Under the pieces are notes generated by a model that saw only the letters and a program-made list of their open reading frames with translations, searched no databases and was not told where the DNA came from. This document shows positions 48,618 to 59,031 of a DNA stretch of 64,000 bases, piece by piece. Positions within the stretch are counted from its first letter, which is position 1, and the number at the start of each line of letters is the position of its first letter. Origin of the DNA: Flavobacterium sp. (GTDB lineage: Bacteria; Bacteroidota; Bacteroidia; Flavobacteriales; Flavobacteriaceae). Position numbers and translations under genes: made by a program. The stretch is taken from the NCBI GenBank assembly GCA_014378065.1, contig JACMOK010000071.1, forward strand, positions 49,099 to 113,098. The letters run 5' to 3'.

Positions 48618-49631
48618 TTACCACCTTATAATAACACTTCCCCAGGTAAAACCGCTTCCAAAAGCGGCAAGAACTACCAGATCGCCCTTTTTTATTTTTC
48701 CCATTTCCCAAGCTTCGGTCAACGCGATGGGTATGGAGGCCGCTGTCGTATTGCCAAATTTCTGTATATTGTTATAGACTTGATCGTCTCTCAGTCCGAA
48801 TTTTTTTTGAATAAATTGTGAAATTCTGAGATTGGCCTGGTGTGGTATCAACATATCTATATCGCCCACTTTCAAATTATTGGCCTGCAATCCTTCATCG
48901 ATCACTTCGCTAAAACGCACGACAGCATGTTTAAAAACAAATTGCCCATTCATATACGGGAAATAACTTTGATCCTCAAGATTGTTATCGGCAAGAATAT
49001 CAGTTACCCAACGACCACCCATTCCGGGCGCCAAAAGAGCTAACTCTTTGGCGTGTTCCCCTTCAGAATGCAAATGAGTGGAAAGTATTCCGCTTAAAGC
49101 GTCCTCTTCCCTACTTATAACTGCCGCGCCGGCACCATCTCCAAAAATTACAGAAACCCCGCGACCCCGATCGGACATATCGAGTCCTAGCGACTGCAGT
49201 TCAGAACCAACTATCAGAATATTTTTATACATTCCAGTTTTAATGTACTGATCGGCTACGGACAATGCATAAACAAAACCTGAACATTGGTTGCGAATAT
49301 CCAAAGCACCTATCGTTTTCAGACCGAGTTCTTTTTGTAACATTACACCAGGTCCTGGAAAGTAATAGTCGGGTGAGATTGTCGCAAAAATGATAAAATC
49401 GATTGTTTCCTTTGCAACACCCGAACGTTCAATTGCGATTTGGGCTGCTTTTACACCCATCGTGGCAGTGGTTTCTCCACTTCCTTTTATAACGTGTCTG
49501 CGTTCACGGATACCGGTGCGTTCTTGGATCCATTCGTCATTAGTATCTATTACTTTGGACAAATCGTCGTTGGTGACCACGTTTTCGGGTACAAAATAAC
49601 CCAAGCCAGCTATTTTTGAATGATACAACAT
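48618..49631 (-). CDS. 3-oxoacyl-ACP synthase III family protein (FabH-like)
   Basis: IKGSGETTATMGVKAA, LDIRNQCSGFVYAL (active Cys), PHQANLRI, FGNTTAASIP, FGSGFTWGSVIIRW. Confidence 0.95.
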   Translation of the reverse strand: MLYHSKIAGLGYFVPENVVTNDDLSKVIDTNDEWIQERTGIRERRHVIKGSGETTATMGVKAAQIAIERSGVAKETIDFIIFATISPDYYFPGPGVMLQKELGLKTIGALDIRNQCSGFVYALSVADQYIKTGMYKNILIVGSELQSLGLDMSDRGRGVSVIFGDGAGAAVISREEDALSGILSTHLHSEGEHAKELALLAPGMGGRWVTDILADNNLEDQSYFPYMNGQFVFKHAVVRFSEVIDEGLQANNLKVGDIDMLIPHQANLRISQFIQKKFGLRDDQVYNNIQKFGNTTAASIPIALTEAWEMGKIKKGDLVVLAAFGSGFTWGSVIIRW

Positions 49632-49736
49632 AATTATTATTTCGTTAAAATAAGGATGGTAAATTTAAACATTCAATAGTATTTTAGACCATGAGTTGGC
49701 ATAATTTTACAAATAGCCAAAACAGCATCGCAAAAA

Positions 49737-49770
49737 AAATCAGCTTTTCAGAAGAAAAAGCTGATTTTAA
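49737..49770. terminator. Rho-independent terminator
   Basis: aaaatcagctttt-cagaag-aaaaagctgatttt. Confidence 0.75.
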
Positions 49771-49784
49771 TTTAAACGTTTAAT

Positions 49785-51056
49785 TTATTGTTTAACGAAC
49801 TTCAACGACTGTCTGATCATATTGGTGTGAATATCTAAAAAATAAACGCCTGCACCGTAAGGAAAATCAAAACTATAGGTTTTAGTTCCTCCATTTTTAA
49901 TATTGTCCTTTTGAAGTTCCTTGAGTCGGTGGCCCGCAGCATCATACAAATCTATGACCAGATGATCGCTTTCTTTAAATTCAATGGCCACGTTCAATTT
50001 GTCTTTTACAGGATTGGGCAGAATTAAAGCCTTTAACGGTGTGATGGATTTTTCAACAAAATTTTTAGTGTTCAAAGTAGTATCGCTAAATTTATAAACT
50101 GTCGCGCCAGCACCGTAAGCTAAATTGTTGTTGACAATAAATATTCTGTTTAAATACAACCCTACCCCAATATCATTCCAGGTATCTCCACCGTCAAAAG
50201 TTTCTAGTATATTAGTGTGATAGCCTCCCATAAATCCATGATTTTCGGTTAAAAAACCAACACCTTGTATCAGATAATCAGGAACTTCTTTGCTTACCCA
50301 ATTGAGCCCGTTGTCTGTCGATTTTATTAATTTTCCTTGGAATGGCTCGACTGATTCTACCGAGCCAAATATGACATTTGGATTAGACTGTAGAATTTGA
50401 AGTTTCCAAACATATTCGCCAGCAATGGTCGAATTATAGACGGCACTCCATGTACTTCCGCCGTCTAAAGTTTTTAGCACCACCGCGCCAGTACTTGTAC
50501 TTCCTGAAGCGTATCCGATGTTTTCATCCACGAATAAAATTTCCACTAGCGCGGTGGCGTAAGCACTCATATCGATGTATTCCCAAGTTGTGCCGCTGTC
50601 GGAAGATTTAATAATGTAAGCTGGCGAAAAATAAGCACCGCAGCCGTAAACTGTGGAAGTACCAACGGCATCCAAGCCACAAATAGCCTGAGGATTAGTT
50701 GGAAAATTGCTCACCACCGTCCAGTTGTCGCCGCCGTCAATTGTTTTCAAAAAAACGCCGTTTAAAGTACCAACAAAACCAATATTCTCGTTTAAGAATT
50801 CAACGTTCCTGAAATAATAGTTGCCTCCCAGAGATTGTTCTGTAACTTGAGTGGTCCAAGTGGCACCACCGTCAGTGGTTTTGTAAATCCCGGCATGCGC
50901 GCCATTGGCAGCCCAACCCAAATTTTCATTTAGAAAAAACACATCGTCAAATCTTGAGGTATCTACATCTTCCACTATAGAAGTTAATGGACGCCATTGC
51001 AATTGTGCCGAAAGAGAAATTGAAAAGAATAAAACCAGAACATAAACTTTTTTCAT
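49785..51056 (-). CDS. YCF48/BNR-repeat secreted protein with T9SS type A sorting domain
   Basis: Repeated GIYKTTDGGATW/FLKTIDGGDNW/VLKTLDGGSTW; C-terminal LILPNPVKDKLNV...LYDAAGHRLKEL..GAGVYFLDIHTNMIRQSLKFVKQ. Confidence 0.92.
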   Translation of the reverse strand: MKKVYVLVLFFSISLSAQLQWRPLTSIVEDVDTSRFDDVFFLNENLGWAANGAHAGIYKTTDGGATWTTQVTEQSLGGNYYFRNVEFLNENIGFVGTLNGVFLKTIDGGDNWTVVSNFPTNPQAICGLDAVGTSTVYGCGAYFSPAYIIKSSDSGTTWEYIDMSAYATALVEILFVDENIGYASGSTSTGAVVLKTLDGGSTWSAVYNSTIAGEYVWKLQILQSNPNVIFGSVESVEPFQGKLIKSTDNGLNWVSKEVPDYLIQGVGFLTENHGFMGGYHTNILETFDGGDTWNDIGVGLYLNRIFIVNNNLAYGAGATVYKFSDTTLNTKNFVEKSITPLKALILPNPVKDKLNVAIEFKESDHLVIDLYDAAGHRLKELQKDNIKNGGTKTYSFDFPYGAGVYFLDIHTNMIRQSLKFVKQ

Positions 51057-51192
51057 AATGTCGATTCATTTAAAATAACGTTGCTAAAATAAACATACTT
51101 TCATAATTAATTGGTGTAGCGGCATCTTTTTTATAAATTCAAGCATATCTTTTTTCAAAATAATACAACATACTTCTACAATTTTAGCTGTT

Positions 51193-52140
51193 TTACAAAG
51201 GGTGTTTTAAATAGCACACCGATTTTTCGCCAATCTCTGTTTCATTTTCAAAAAAAAGTGTGCCGTTTTCATATTCCGCTTCGATCAGGTAATGACTTCC
51301 ACGAAAAAACGAGCGCTTTACAACCACTTTTAAGTTAGAAATCCCAACTATCTTTAGTTGATAAGCATACACCAAAAGCAATTGATCTCCCACTCCGCTG
51401 TCGCTTAAATAGTGGGCTTGAATTTCATTTACTTCACCAAAAAGCGTCGCAACATATCTATTGGATGGAGCACTGTGAATTGTTTGTGGATTTCCTTGTT
51501 GCACCAAAGCACCCTCTTTGACGATAACTACCTCGTCGGTGAAAGAAAAAACGTCTGCACTGTCATGGGTAGCGAAGACACAGCTAATCTGTCTTTCTTT
51601 TAGGTAGCTAAACAGGTTTCGGCTTAACCTTCCTCGTCGGAAAGCATCAATTTGACTAAAAGGTTCATCTAACAATAATAGCTCGGGTTCTAGAGCCAAT
51701 ACTCTAGCTAAAGCAACGCGTTGCATTTGTCCACCGCTTAAAAATTGTGTCTTGGTTTCTGCAAAATTGCTCATTTCTACCATCGCGAGTAATTCTTCGA
51801 TGCGCTTTCTTTTGTCAGCAACAGCTGCATTTGATAAAAATTTACCTACATTTTCAGCCACAGTTATAAATGGCATTAAATCGAAGTCTTGGGCAAGGTA
51901 CTTTATATTATGCTCTCCGGGAATGAGATTGAATTTGGGACCGCGTATGGGTTTGTCATTAAACGTTATTCGACCATCATTAAGATCATACAACCCATAT
52001 ATCAATTTTAGCAGCGTGGTTTTGCCACAGCCACTTTCCCCAAGAAGACCGAGGATCTGTCCCTTAGCGACGGAGAACGATATTTTTTTAATTATTGGCT
52101 CATTTCGATAGGAGAAAAAAGCATTTTCAACTTGAAGCAT
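51193..52140 (-). CDS. ABC transporter ATP-binding protein
   Basis: GESGCGKTTLLK, FLSGGQMQRVALARVLALEPELLLLDEPFSQID. Confidence 0.93.
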   Translation of the reverse strand: MLQVENAFFSYRNEPIIKKISFSVAKGQILGLLGESGCGKTTLLKLIYGLYDLNDGRITFNDKPIRGPKFNLIPGEHNIKYLAQDFDLMPFITVAENVGKFLSNAAVADKRKRIEELLAMVEMSNFAETKTQFLSGGQMQRVALARVLALEPELLLLDEPFSQIDAFRRGRLSRNLFSYLKERQISCVFATHDSADVFSFTDEVVIVKEGALVQQGNPQTIHSAPSNRYVATLFGEVNEIQAHYLSDSGVGDQLLLVYAYQLKIVGISNLKVVVKRSFFRGSHYLIEAEYENGTLFFENETEIGEKSVCYLKHPL

Positions 52141-52313
52141 GGGAAAACTTTTTTATAAAATGGATTCAAATATGGCAATTTTTCAAAAAGATCGCTATGT
52201 GTTTTCAATAGAAACCGTAAATTAATCATTCCGAATAATATTTACCTCTTATTAATAGGGATTTTTTTGTATAAATCGTATTTTTATCCTCTGAATCTAT
52301 GAAATTGAAAGTT

Positions 52314-53789
52314 ATGAAATTGAAACGTTGTTTGTCATTATCGTTGTTTTTATTTTTAATTGTTGTGCGCGCTCAGGTTGGAATTGGAACAGTAACACCC
52401 AATGCGGCTTTAGACATTACCTCAACCACCGATGGTTTGCTTATTCCAAGGGTAGCTTTGACAAATAGCACTACTGCAACTGTTACCACACCGACTGTAT
52501 CTGAATTGGTTTACAACTCTGCAACTTTAAATGACGTGAGTCCGGGTTACTATTACTGGGATGGTACCAAATGGAATAGGTTAGCCGTTGGAAATAATTC
52601 AGATTGGTCTTTGCTAGGCAACAGCGGTACAGCTCCAACGATGAATTTTTTAGGCACTACAGACGATAAAGATATTGTTTTGAAGAGAAACAACATTAGA
52701 GCAGGCTACATTGGCGACCCTGTTTATGATGTGAGTTTTAATTACAATAATGGAAATACGGCATTCGGAGCCAACTCTTTATTAAATCCGACCATTAATT
52801 TTGCTACACAAACTGGGGTTCGGAATGTAGCGTTCGGAACCAATGTCATGCCTAGCCTGACTACCGGCCAAAGAAATGTTGGGGTCGGAGACATCTCACT
52901 GTTCTTGAATGCTAGTGGTTCTGAAAATACCGCAATTGGGGCGGGCGCGTTGTATTCAAACTCGTCTGCCTTTTCTAACGTGGCTATCGGTAGAAATGCC
53001 CTCACTACCAATAATGCCAACAATAATACCGCAGTAGGATTTGCAGCTTTGAGACAAAACGCAACCGGTACGAACAATACTTCTATAGGTTATGAAGCGC
53101 TTCGGAATGTTTTGGGTAGCGGTAACGTTGGCATTGGTTACCAAGCTGGACGCCTAGAAACGGGAAACAATAAATTATACATTTCCAACTCAAATGCTGA
53201 TGCGAACAATGCCTTGGTTTACGGCGAATTTGACAACAAAATTTTACGAACCAACGCGCAACTTCAAATTAATGACCCCACTACAACAGGTTATAAATTT
53301 CCAACAGTGCGTGGAACCAATAAACAAGTGATTGAAACCGATGGCAGTGGCAATTTGTCTTGGTCGACACCCAACATTACTTTATCTGTGATCAGGACAA
53401 ATTTAAATGCTGATCAATCATTGAACAATAGCGGTTGGCAAAAAATCACGTTTAATACTGTCGTTTTTGACACCAATATAGAATATAATACCGCTCTTAA
53501 TCGATTTGTGGCCTTAAGAACCGGTTATTATCAAATTAATGCCGCTTATCATACGTTCCTTCAATCAGATACCAATTTTTATTCAATTGGAGTCCGAAAA
53601 AATGGTGCTTTTTATCAAGAGCGATCCGGCAATCATTCCGGAAACACAACCGTTTCAAGAGACATTACCTGCATCGTCAGTTTGGCGATTGGGGATTATG
53701 TTGAGATTTTTGCAGAAAATTACACGGCTGGTGCAACACTTGATTCCTATTCAGGAAAAACCTATTTTGAAATACAGCAGATTCGATAA
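52314..53789 (+). CDS. Adhesin/tail-fibre-like protein with YadA-head-type repeats and C1q-like C-terminus (short paralog)
   Basis: Signal peptide ...LIVVRAQ; VGIGTVTPNAALDITSTTDGLLIPRV; repeats NTAIGAGALYSNS..; C-terminal jelly-roll-like GYYQINAAYHTF..FYSIGVRKNG..YVEIFAENY..GKTYFEIQQIR. Confidence 0.8.
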   Translation: MKLKRCLSLSLFLFLIVVRAQVGIGTVTPNAALDITSTTDGLLIPRVALTNSTTATVTTPTVSELVYNSATLNDVSPGYYYWDGTKWNRLAVGNNSDWSLLGNSGTAPTMNFLGTTDDKDIVLKRNNIRAGYIGDPVYDVSFNYNNGNTAFGANSLLNPTINFATQTGVRNVAFGTNVMPSLTTGQRNVGVGDISLFLNASGSENTAIGAGALYSNSSAFSNVAIGRNALTTNNANNNTAVGFAALRQNATGTNNTSIGYEALRNVLGSGNVGIGYQAGRLETGNNKLYISNSNADANNALVYGEFDNKILRTNAQLQINDPTTTGYKFPTVRGTNKQVIETDGSGNLSWSTPNITLSVIRTNLNADQSLNNSGWQKITFNTVVFDTNIEYNTALNRFVALRTGYYQINAAYHTFLQSDTNFYSIGVRKNGAFYQERSGNHSGNTTVSRDITCIVSLAIGDYVEIFAENYTAGATLDSYSGKTYFEIQQIR

Positions 53790-53983
53790 ACGGTAAAATT
53801 AAATAATTAATTTTTATATTAAAAAATAAATAAATTCCTATATTTTTTCTTATTTTTTTATATATCTAAAATTTATGATGTCAATAATTTAATGGCATCT
53901 AATTAAAGAATTTACTATTTTAACTGTCATTTTTCTCCTAAATTGACATTGAAAGTAAACTTAGAATTAGTTATTTCTTCCTT

Positions 53984-54128
53984 TTTACCAATACATTAAC
54001 TCAACATTGTAATTATTTTAATGTATGAATAAAAACAACGATGTCTTTTAACTCAAACGATTTCGTTGTTTTCTTTGGCATGGCCTTCCCATTTGCTGGC
54101 AATATATGGATGTATAGTTTTTATACAT
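53984..54128 (+). promoter_or_regulatory. Putative regulatory region: ttaccaatacattaactcaaca plus inverted repeat ATGTATA-gtttt-TATACAT (54110-54128)
   Basis: Shared motif order with 58664-58820; perfect 7-bp inverted repeat. Confidence 0.5.
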
Positions 54129-54190
54129 GTTATCGCAACGCAATTTGCCGAATACACACTTAAATTTGAGATTCAACAAAATTTAATATT

Positions 54191-57100
54191 ATGAAAAAAA
54201 CTCTATTAACCATTTTCCTTCTGATTACATCTTTAGGATTTTCTCAAACTCCAGCTGCCGGACCCACGATTCCACCTGCAAGGAACACATGGGATGTGCT
54301 ATCTCAATATGGTAGTGCCTACACCAATCAGGCCGGCGTTTATTTTGACAGCTTCGGCGGATCAAATATCGTAGGTGATGTTACTTTAGCAGACAATAGT
54401 GTTGTTAAAAAATATCTTGCCCACAGTTATTCAGGAATCGCGCCAAACGGGGCTAACAATCTTAATGTTGCAGCAATGACGCGTTTGCACATGGACGTCT
54501 GGTCACCAAATTTTGTATCCTTCAAAGTGAAATTAGAAGGAACAAATGGAAGTAATCGTGAGTTAGAAGTCCCCTTTACAAAAGCTCAAGGATCCTGGAA
54601 TTCCTACGATCTTGATTTAAGCACCTATTCTAGTGGAGCCGGAGGCGTTACACTCGCAAATTTAAAATGGATTGTTCCGGTAACTTTTAATCCGAACAAC
54701 ACCACACTCTACATTACAAATGTTTATTTTTACAGGCCAGCCACTGTACAACCTCCAACATTCTCAACAACATTTGCCGTTCCTGCTAAAAATGTAGGAG
54801 ACGCTGATTTTGTATTAACTCCACCCACTTCGAACAGTACTGGTGCTTTTTCTTACACTAGTAGTAATACAAATGTTGCAACTATTGTTAACGGAAATCA
54901 ATTGCACATAGTAGGTGGCGGTACGTCAACTATTACAGTTAATCAGGCCGCAAATGGACCATACGGATCAGGAAGCGCCATAGCGACTTTTGTAGCCAGT
55001 TATCCGGTTCCTGGTCCATCTCCAACGCCACCGGCAAGAAATTCCGGAACAGTAGTCTCGATGTATACAGGCAATCCTCCCGTTTATGCCAATCCTGTTG
55101 GATATAATATGATCCGCGCTCCTTGGACCGGCGGAACAAGTTCAGATTTTAATTTTCCGAATGGCACAAACACATGTATAAAATTAGATAATTTAGGCTA
55201 CTTTGGATATGTGACCAGTGCTGAGCCGGTTCGCTTTAGTGTGGTAGGAATGACTAAACTTCATGTTGACATTTATCTTAATACACCTTTGTCGAATTTA
55301 TTTGTTTTTCTTTTATCTAATGGAGATCAAATATACAACACCGGCCCTCTCGTTGCGGGTTGGAATTCGTTGGATATTAATTTATCCAACTATCCCGGAG
55401 CTGATTTGTCAAATATTTACGGATTTAAATTTGAACAAAACGTAGGCCCTGTTTTACAGATGTATCTTGACAACATTTATTTTTATGTTGCGGGCAGTCA
55501 GCCAACGATTAGCAATTTCACAGTACCTGCTTCAGTTTTTGGAGGCGCTAATTTTACAATAACACCTCCAACTTCAAACAGTGCGGGTGCTTTTTCATAC
55601 ACCAGTAGCAACTCCGCCGTTGCAACTATTGTTAATGGTAATCAAATACAGCTGGTAGGCATTGGAAGCTCAACTATTACTGCAAATCAGGCTGCAAATG
55701 GAATTTACGATGCAGGCTCTATCACAGCTTCATTAGTTGTATCTGCACCACCTTTAGCTACTGCTGCACCTACCCCTCCAGCGAGGAATACCTTTGATGT
55801 CATCTCGCTTTACAGTAATGCCTATGTAATGCAATCGGCTCCTGTTTGGGCAAATTCATCAAATACAACGGATGAATTATTACAAGGAAATGATACCAAG
55901 AAAATGAGTGATTTTCTTGTAGAGATTATCAACTTCGCTTCTACAAATGTCTCTCAAATGACCACGTTGCATATGGATATTTATACCACAGATTGTACTG
56001 GTTTAAACATTTGGTTGCTTAATAATGGCGATCGAAATGCACAAATTTTTCCAACTTTAAATGGATGGAACAGTATTGATATTCCTTTATCAACTTATTC
56101 GAATGCGGGTTTGATAATGACCGGAATTAGTTTACTAAAATTTGAAAGCTTAAATGGTCCGGGGAAAACGGTTTATGTAGATAATATCTATTTCTACAGA
56201 CCGGCTACGCTTCAACCTCCAACTGTTGGGACGTTTTCGGTGCCGACTAAAAACGTGGGCGATGCCGATTTTTCTATAACCGCTCCGACGAGCAACAACA
56301 CTAGCCCATTCACCTATACGAGCAGCAACACTGCGGTAGCTACGATTAATGGCAGCGCAATTCATATTGTTGGTGGTGGTACTTCGGTAATTACTGCGTC
56401 ACAGGTATCCAACGGCACTTTTGGGCCAGGAAGTACATCTGCCACTTTTGTAGTGAATTTCGCGGCTCCGAGCGCTTCTCCAATTCCCCCTGCGAGGGAT
56501 CCCTCAAGAGTAGTGTCTATGTTTACAGGTACACCAGCGGTTTATGCCAATGCCATTAATTTAGTGCGTTCATCCTGGACAGCAGCAACCACAATGACTA
56601 CTGTTCCCAATGGAACAAACACCGCTTTAAAAATAGATAATTTAGGATACATTGGCTTGGTGAATCAAGGAGATGTTAACTTCAGTGCAGCTGGAATGAC
56701 CAATCTTCATTTGGATATCTATGTTAATTCGCCATTTGCCAATATGTTTTTCTGGTTGTTATCTAATGGAGATCAAAGAAGAGATATTCAAAATCTTACA
56801 GCGGGTTGGAATTCAATAAATATTGATTTGTCTGAATTTCCGGGAGCTAATATAGCTGACATTTATGGTCTAAAATTTGAACAAAATACCAGCAGTACCA
56901 TTCAGATTTACCTTGACAACATTTATTTTAGTAACGACACCTACTATGCTGATGTCGACGGCGACGGTTACGGCGATTTATCTTCACCCACATCAGCTTC
57001 AACCCAGCCCGTTGGATACGTAATTAACAGCACAGACTGTGACGATACTAATACTGCTGTATACCGCACAGGTTTCTTTTATGTAGATGCTGACAACGAC

Positions 57101-58411
57101 GGTTATTATAACGGTAATGCTACGACTACTTCTTTGTGTTATGGCGCAGCAACACCAAATGGCTACACTGCTACCATCATTGGAACAGATTGTAACGATG
57201 CCAATTTTGAAATTAACGCCAATCACGTAGAAGTAATGGCCAATGGTATCGATGATAATTGTGATGGTATCTCAGATGAAGTGGCTCCTACTTCTGCTCT
57301 TCAACCTTCACAATGTAGCGCAACGTTATCCAATATTGCTACTGCAATTTATGCCAATCAGGTTTCGGGTGCTCAAGGCTACCGTTTCCAAGTTACAAAC
57401 GGGGCCTCAGTTCGAACCTATGATTCCGCTTCAAGCAGTTTCAATTTGTTGAATTTGACGGGTGGTGCAACTTACGCCACTACATATACGATCAAAGTAG
57501 CGGTAAAAACTAATAATTTCTGGAGAGCTTATTCTTCTGCCTGCGCTATCACAACCCCTGCGATACCTGCTACAACTAAGGTCATAACCGCCCAATGCGG
57601 CATAACCTTAAACTCGCTTTCCAATACAATTTATTGTGATCAAGTAACTGCTGCAAATCAATATCGTTTTGAAGTTTCTGACGGCACAAATCCGGCGCGA
57701 ACTTTTGAAACTGCGGTAAACCGCTTCAGCCTTACGAATTTAGCCGGCGGAGGTGCTTACGCTACTACATACAGCATTAAAGTGGCATTGCGTTTTGGTA
57801 CATTATGGCAAGATTATGGCACATCCTGTAACGTGACTACGCCATTGACCCCAGGAACATCTAACATCACGCCTTCTCAATGTGGCATAACGATTAGCAA
57901 TTCTTGGACAACCATTTACGCTACACAAGTTTCCGAAGCAACTGGATACCGATTTGAAGTGGTAAATGGCGCAACAACAAGGTATTTCGATACAGCGGTA
58001 AGCCGATTCAACCTTCGCAATTTGGCAGGTGCGCCGCCCGCGGCCAACACTACTTACGTCATACGCGTAGCAATACTTTACAATAGTATTTATCAGCCAT
58101 TCGGATCTTCGTGCAGCATCAGTACTGCATCTGTTATCAGCAGAAATGCTACCAATGATGTCACAGGTTTTAGTGTAAAAACTTATCCAAATCCGTATGC
58201 AGATAATTTTCAACTCAATTTAAATACTTCAAGTGAAGAAAGTGTTGAATTTAAAGTGTATGATATGTTGGGAAGACAAATTGACGCGCGTATTTATACA
58301 GTATCAGAATTGGCAGATCAGCAATTGGGTAATCTATATCCTTCCGGTGTTTATAATATCGTTGTAACACAAGGAGATCACGTTAAAACTTTACGTGTCA
58401 TTAAAAGATAA
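54191..58411 (+). CDS. Large modular T9SS type A secreted protein with four PPARN-led modules and a MopE-like metal-binding region
   Basis: Signal peptide; PPARNTWDVLS/PPARNSGTVVS/PPARNTFDVIS/PPARDPSRVVS; VDADNDGYYNG..DCNDAN..NGIDDNCDGISDE; C-terminal TYPNPYADNFQLNL...YPSGVYNIVVTQGDHVKTLRVIKR. Confidence 0.9.
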   Translation: MKKTLLTIFLLITSLGFSQTPAAGPTIPPARNTWDVLSQYGSAYTNQAGVYFDSFGGSNIVGDVTLADNSVVKKYLAHSYSGIAPNGANNLNVAAMTRLHMDVWSPNFVSFKVKLEGTNGSNRELEVPFTKAQGSWNSYDLDLSTYSSGAGGVTLANLKWIVPVTFNPNNTTLYITNVYFYRPATVQPPTFSTTFAVPAKNVGDADFVLTPPTSNSTGAFSYTSSNTNVATIVNGNQLHIVGGGTSTITVNQAANGPYGSGSAIATFVASYPVPGPSPTPPARNSGTVVSMYTGNPPVYANPVGYNMIRAPWTGGTSSDFNFPNGTNTCIKLDNLGYFGYVTSAEPVRFSVVGMTKLHVDIYLNTPLSNLFVFLLSNGDQIYNTGPLVAGWNSLDINLSNYPGADLSNIYGFKFEQNVGPVLQMYLDNIYFYVAGSQPTISNFTVPASVFGGANFTITPPTSNSAGAFSYTSSNSAVATIVNGNQIQLVGIGSSTITANQAANGIYDAGSITASLVVSAPPLATAAPTPPARNTFDVISLYSNAYVMQSAPVWANSSNTTDELLQGNDTKKMSDFLVEIINFASTNVSQMTTLHMDIYTTDCTGLNIWLLNNGDRNAQIFPTLNGWNSIDIPLSTYSNAGLIMTGISLLKFESLNGPGKTVYVDNIYFYRPATLQPPTVGTFSVPTKNVGDADFSITAPTSNNTSPFTYTSSNTAVATINGSAIHIVGGGTSVITASQVSNGTFGPGSTSATFVVNFAAPSASPIPPARDPSRVVSMFTGTPAVYANAINLVRSSWTAATTMTTVPNGTNTALKIDNLGYIGLVNQGDVNFSAAGMTNLHLDIYVNSPFANMFFWLLSNGDQRRDIQNLTAGWNSINIDLSEFPGANIADIYGLKFEQNTSSTIQIYLDNIYFSNDTYYADVDGDGYGDLSSPTSASTQPVGYVINSTDCDDTNTAVYRTGFFYVDADNDGYYNGNATTTSLCYGAATPNGYTATIIGTDCNDANFEINANHVEVMANGIDDNCDGISDEVAPTSALQPSQCSATLSNIATAIYANQVSGAQGYRFQVTNGASVRTYDSASSSFNLLNLTGGATYATTYTIKVAVKTNNFWRAYSSACAITTPAIPATTKVITAQCGITLNSLSNTIYCDQVTAANQYRFEVSDGTNPARTFETAVNRFSLTNLAGGGAYATTYSIKVALRFGTLWQDYGTSCNVTTPLTPGTSNITPSQCGITISNSWTTIYATQVSEATGYRFEVVNGATTRYFDTAVSRFNLRNLAGAPPAANTTYVIRVAILYNSIYQPFGSSCSISTASVISRNATNDVTGFSVKTYPNPYADNFQLNLNTSSEESVEFKVYDMLGRQIDARIYTVSELADQQLGNLYPSGVYNIVVTQGDHVKTLRVIKR

Positions 58412-58663
58412 TTTATTAAATTGGGTATTAGGCCTCTTCAAAAATGGAGGGGCTTTTTATTTAATTGAAGTTGATAAATCAAAAGTTGCTATTCAATCTC
58501 TTAAAATAATTCACTTCTAACAAAATAAACAGTTATGTTAGCATTTTCTAAAATTACTTATAAAAATATTTCTTAACCTACTTTTTGTATTAAATACATT
58601 TTTTAAAGAGTTGTCTGATAAAAGAGCGCCTTTAACGGCATTAAAAATCAGATGATGCACTAA

Positions 58664-58820
58664 ATTACCAATACATCAACACAACACTCTAATCTATTTT
58701 TAGAATTATTTTTAGTTACAAAAAAAACATTGTTGCTTATTAATGTATTTAAAATGAGGATATTAATAGCTATCTGTGCTATACTAAGACCGATATTTAT
58801 AGTGTATAGTTATTATATAC
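58664..58820 (+). promoter_or_regulatory. Putative regulatory region sharing motifs with 53984-54128
   Basis: ttaccaatacatcaacacaaca and GTATA-gttatta-TATAC (58804-58820). Confidence 0.45.
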
Positions 58821-59031
58821 TTTTATTTAAATATTTATTATCACACTGTTGTAAATTACTTAACTCAAATGTAGATCTTTTCACTTTTTAATTTTATCCA
58901 TAGGTGAAAAAATAGTTGACTTACCTACCGTCGTTTATGCAAAGAGCATGTACTAGCCATTATTTGATTATTCCAATACACTCTTTACTTTTTTTAAACA
59001 ATTTTACATTAAAGTGATTAAACCTAATGTT

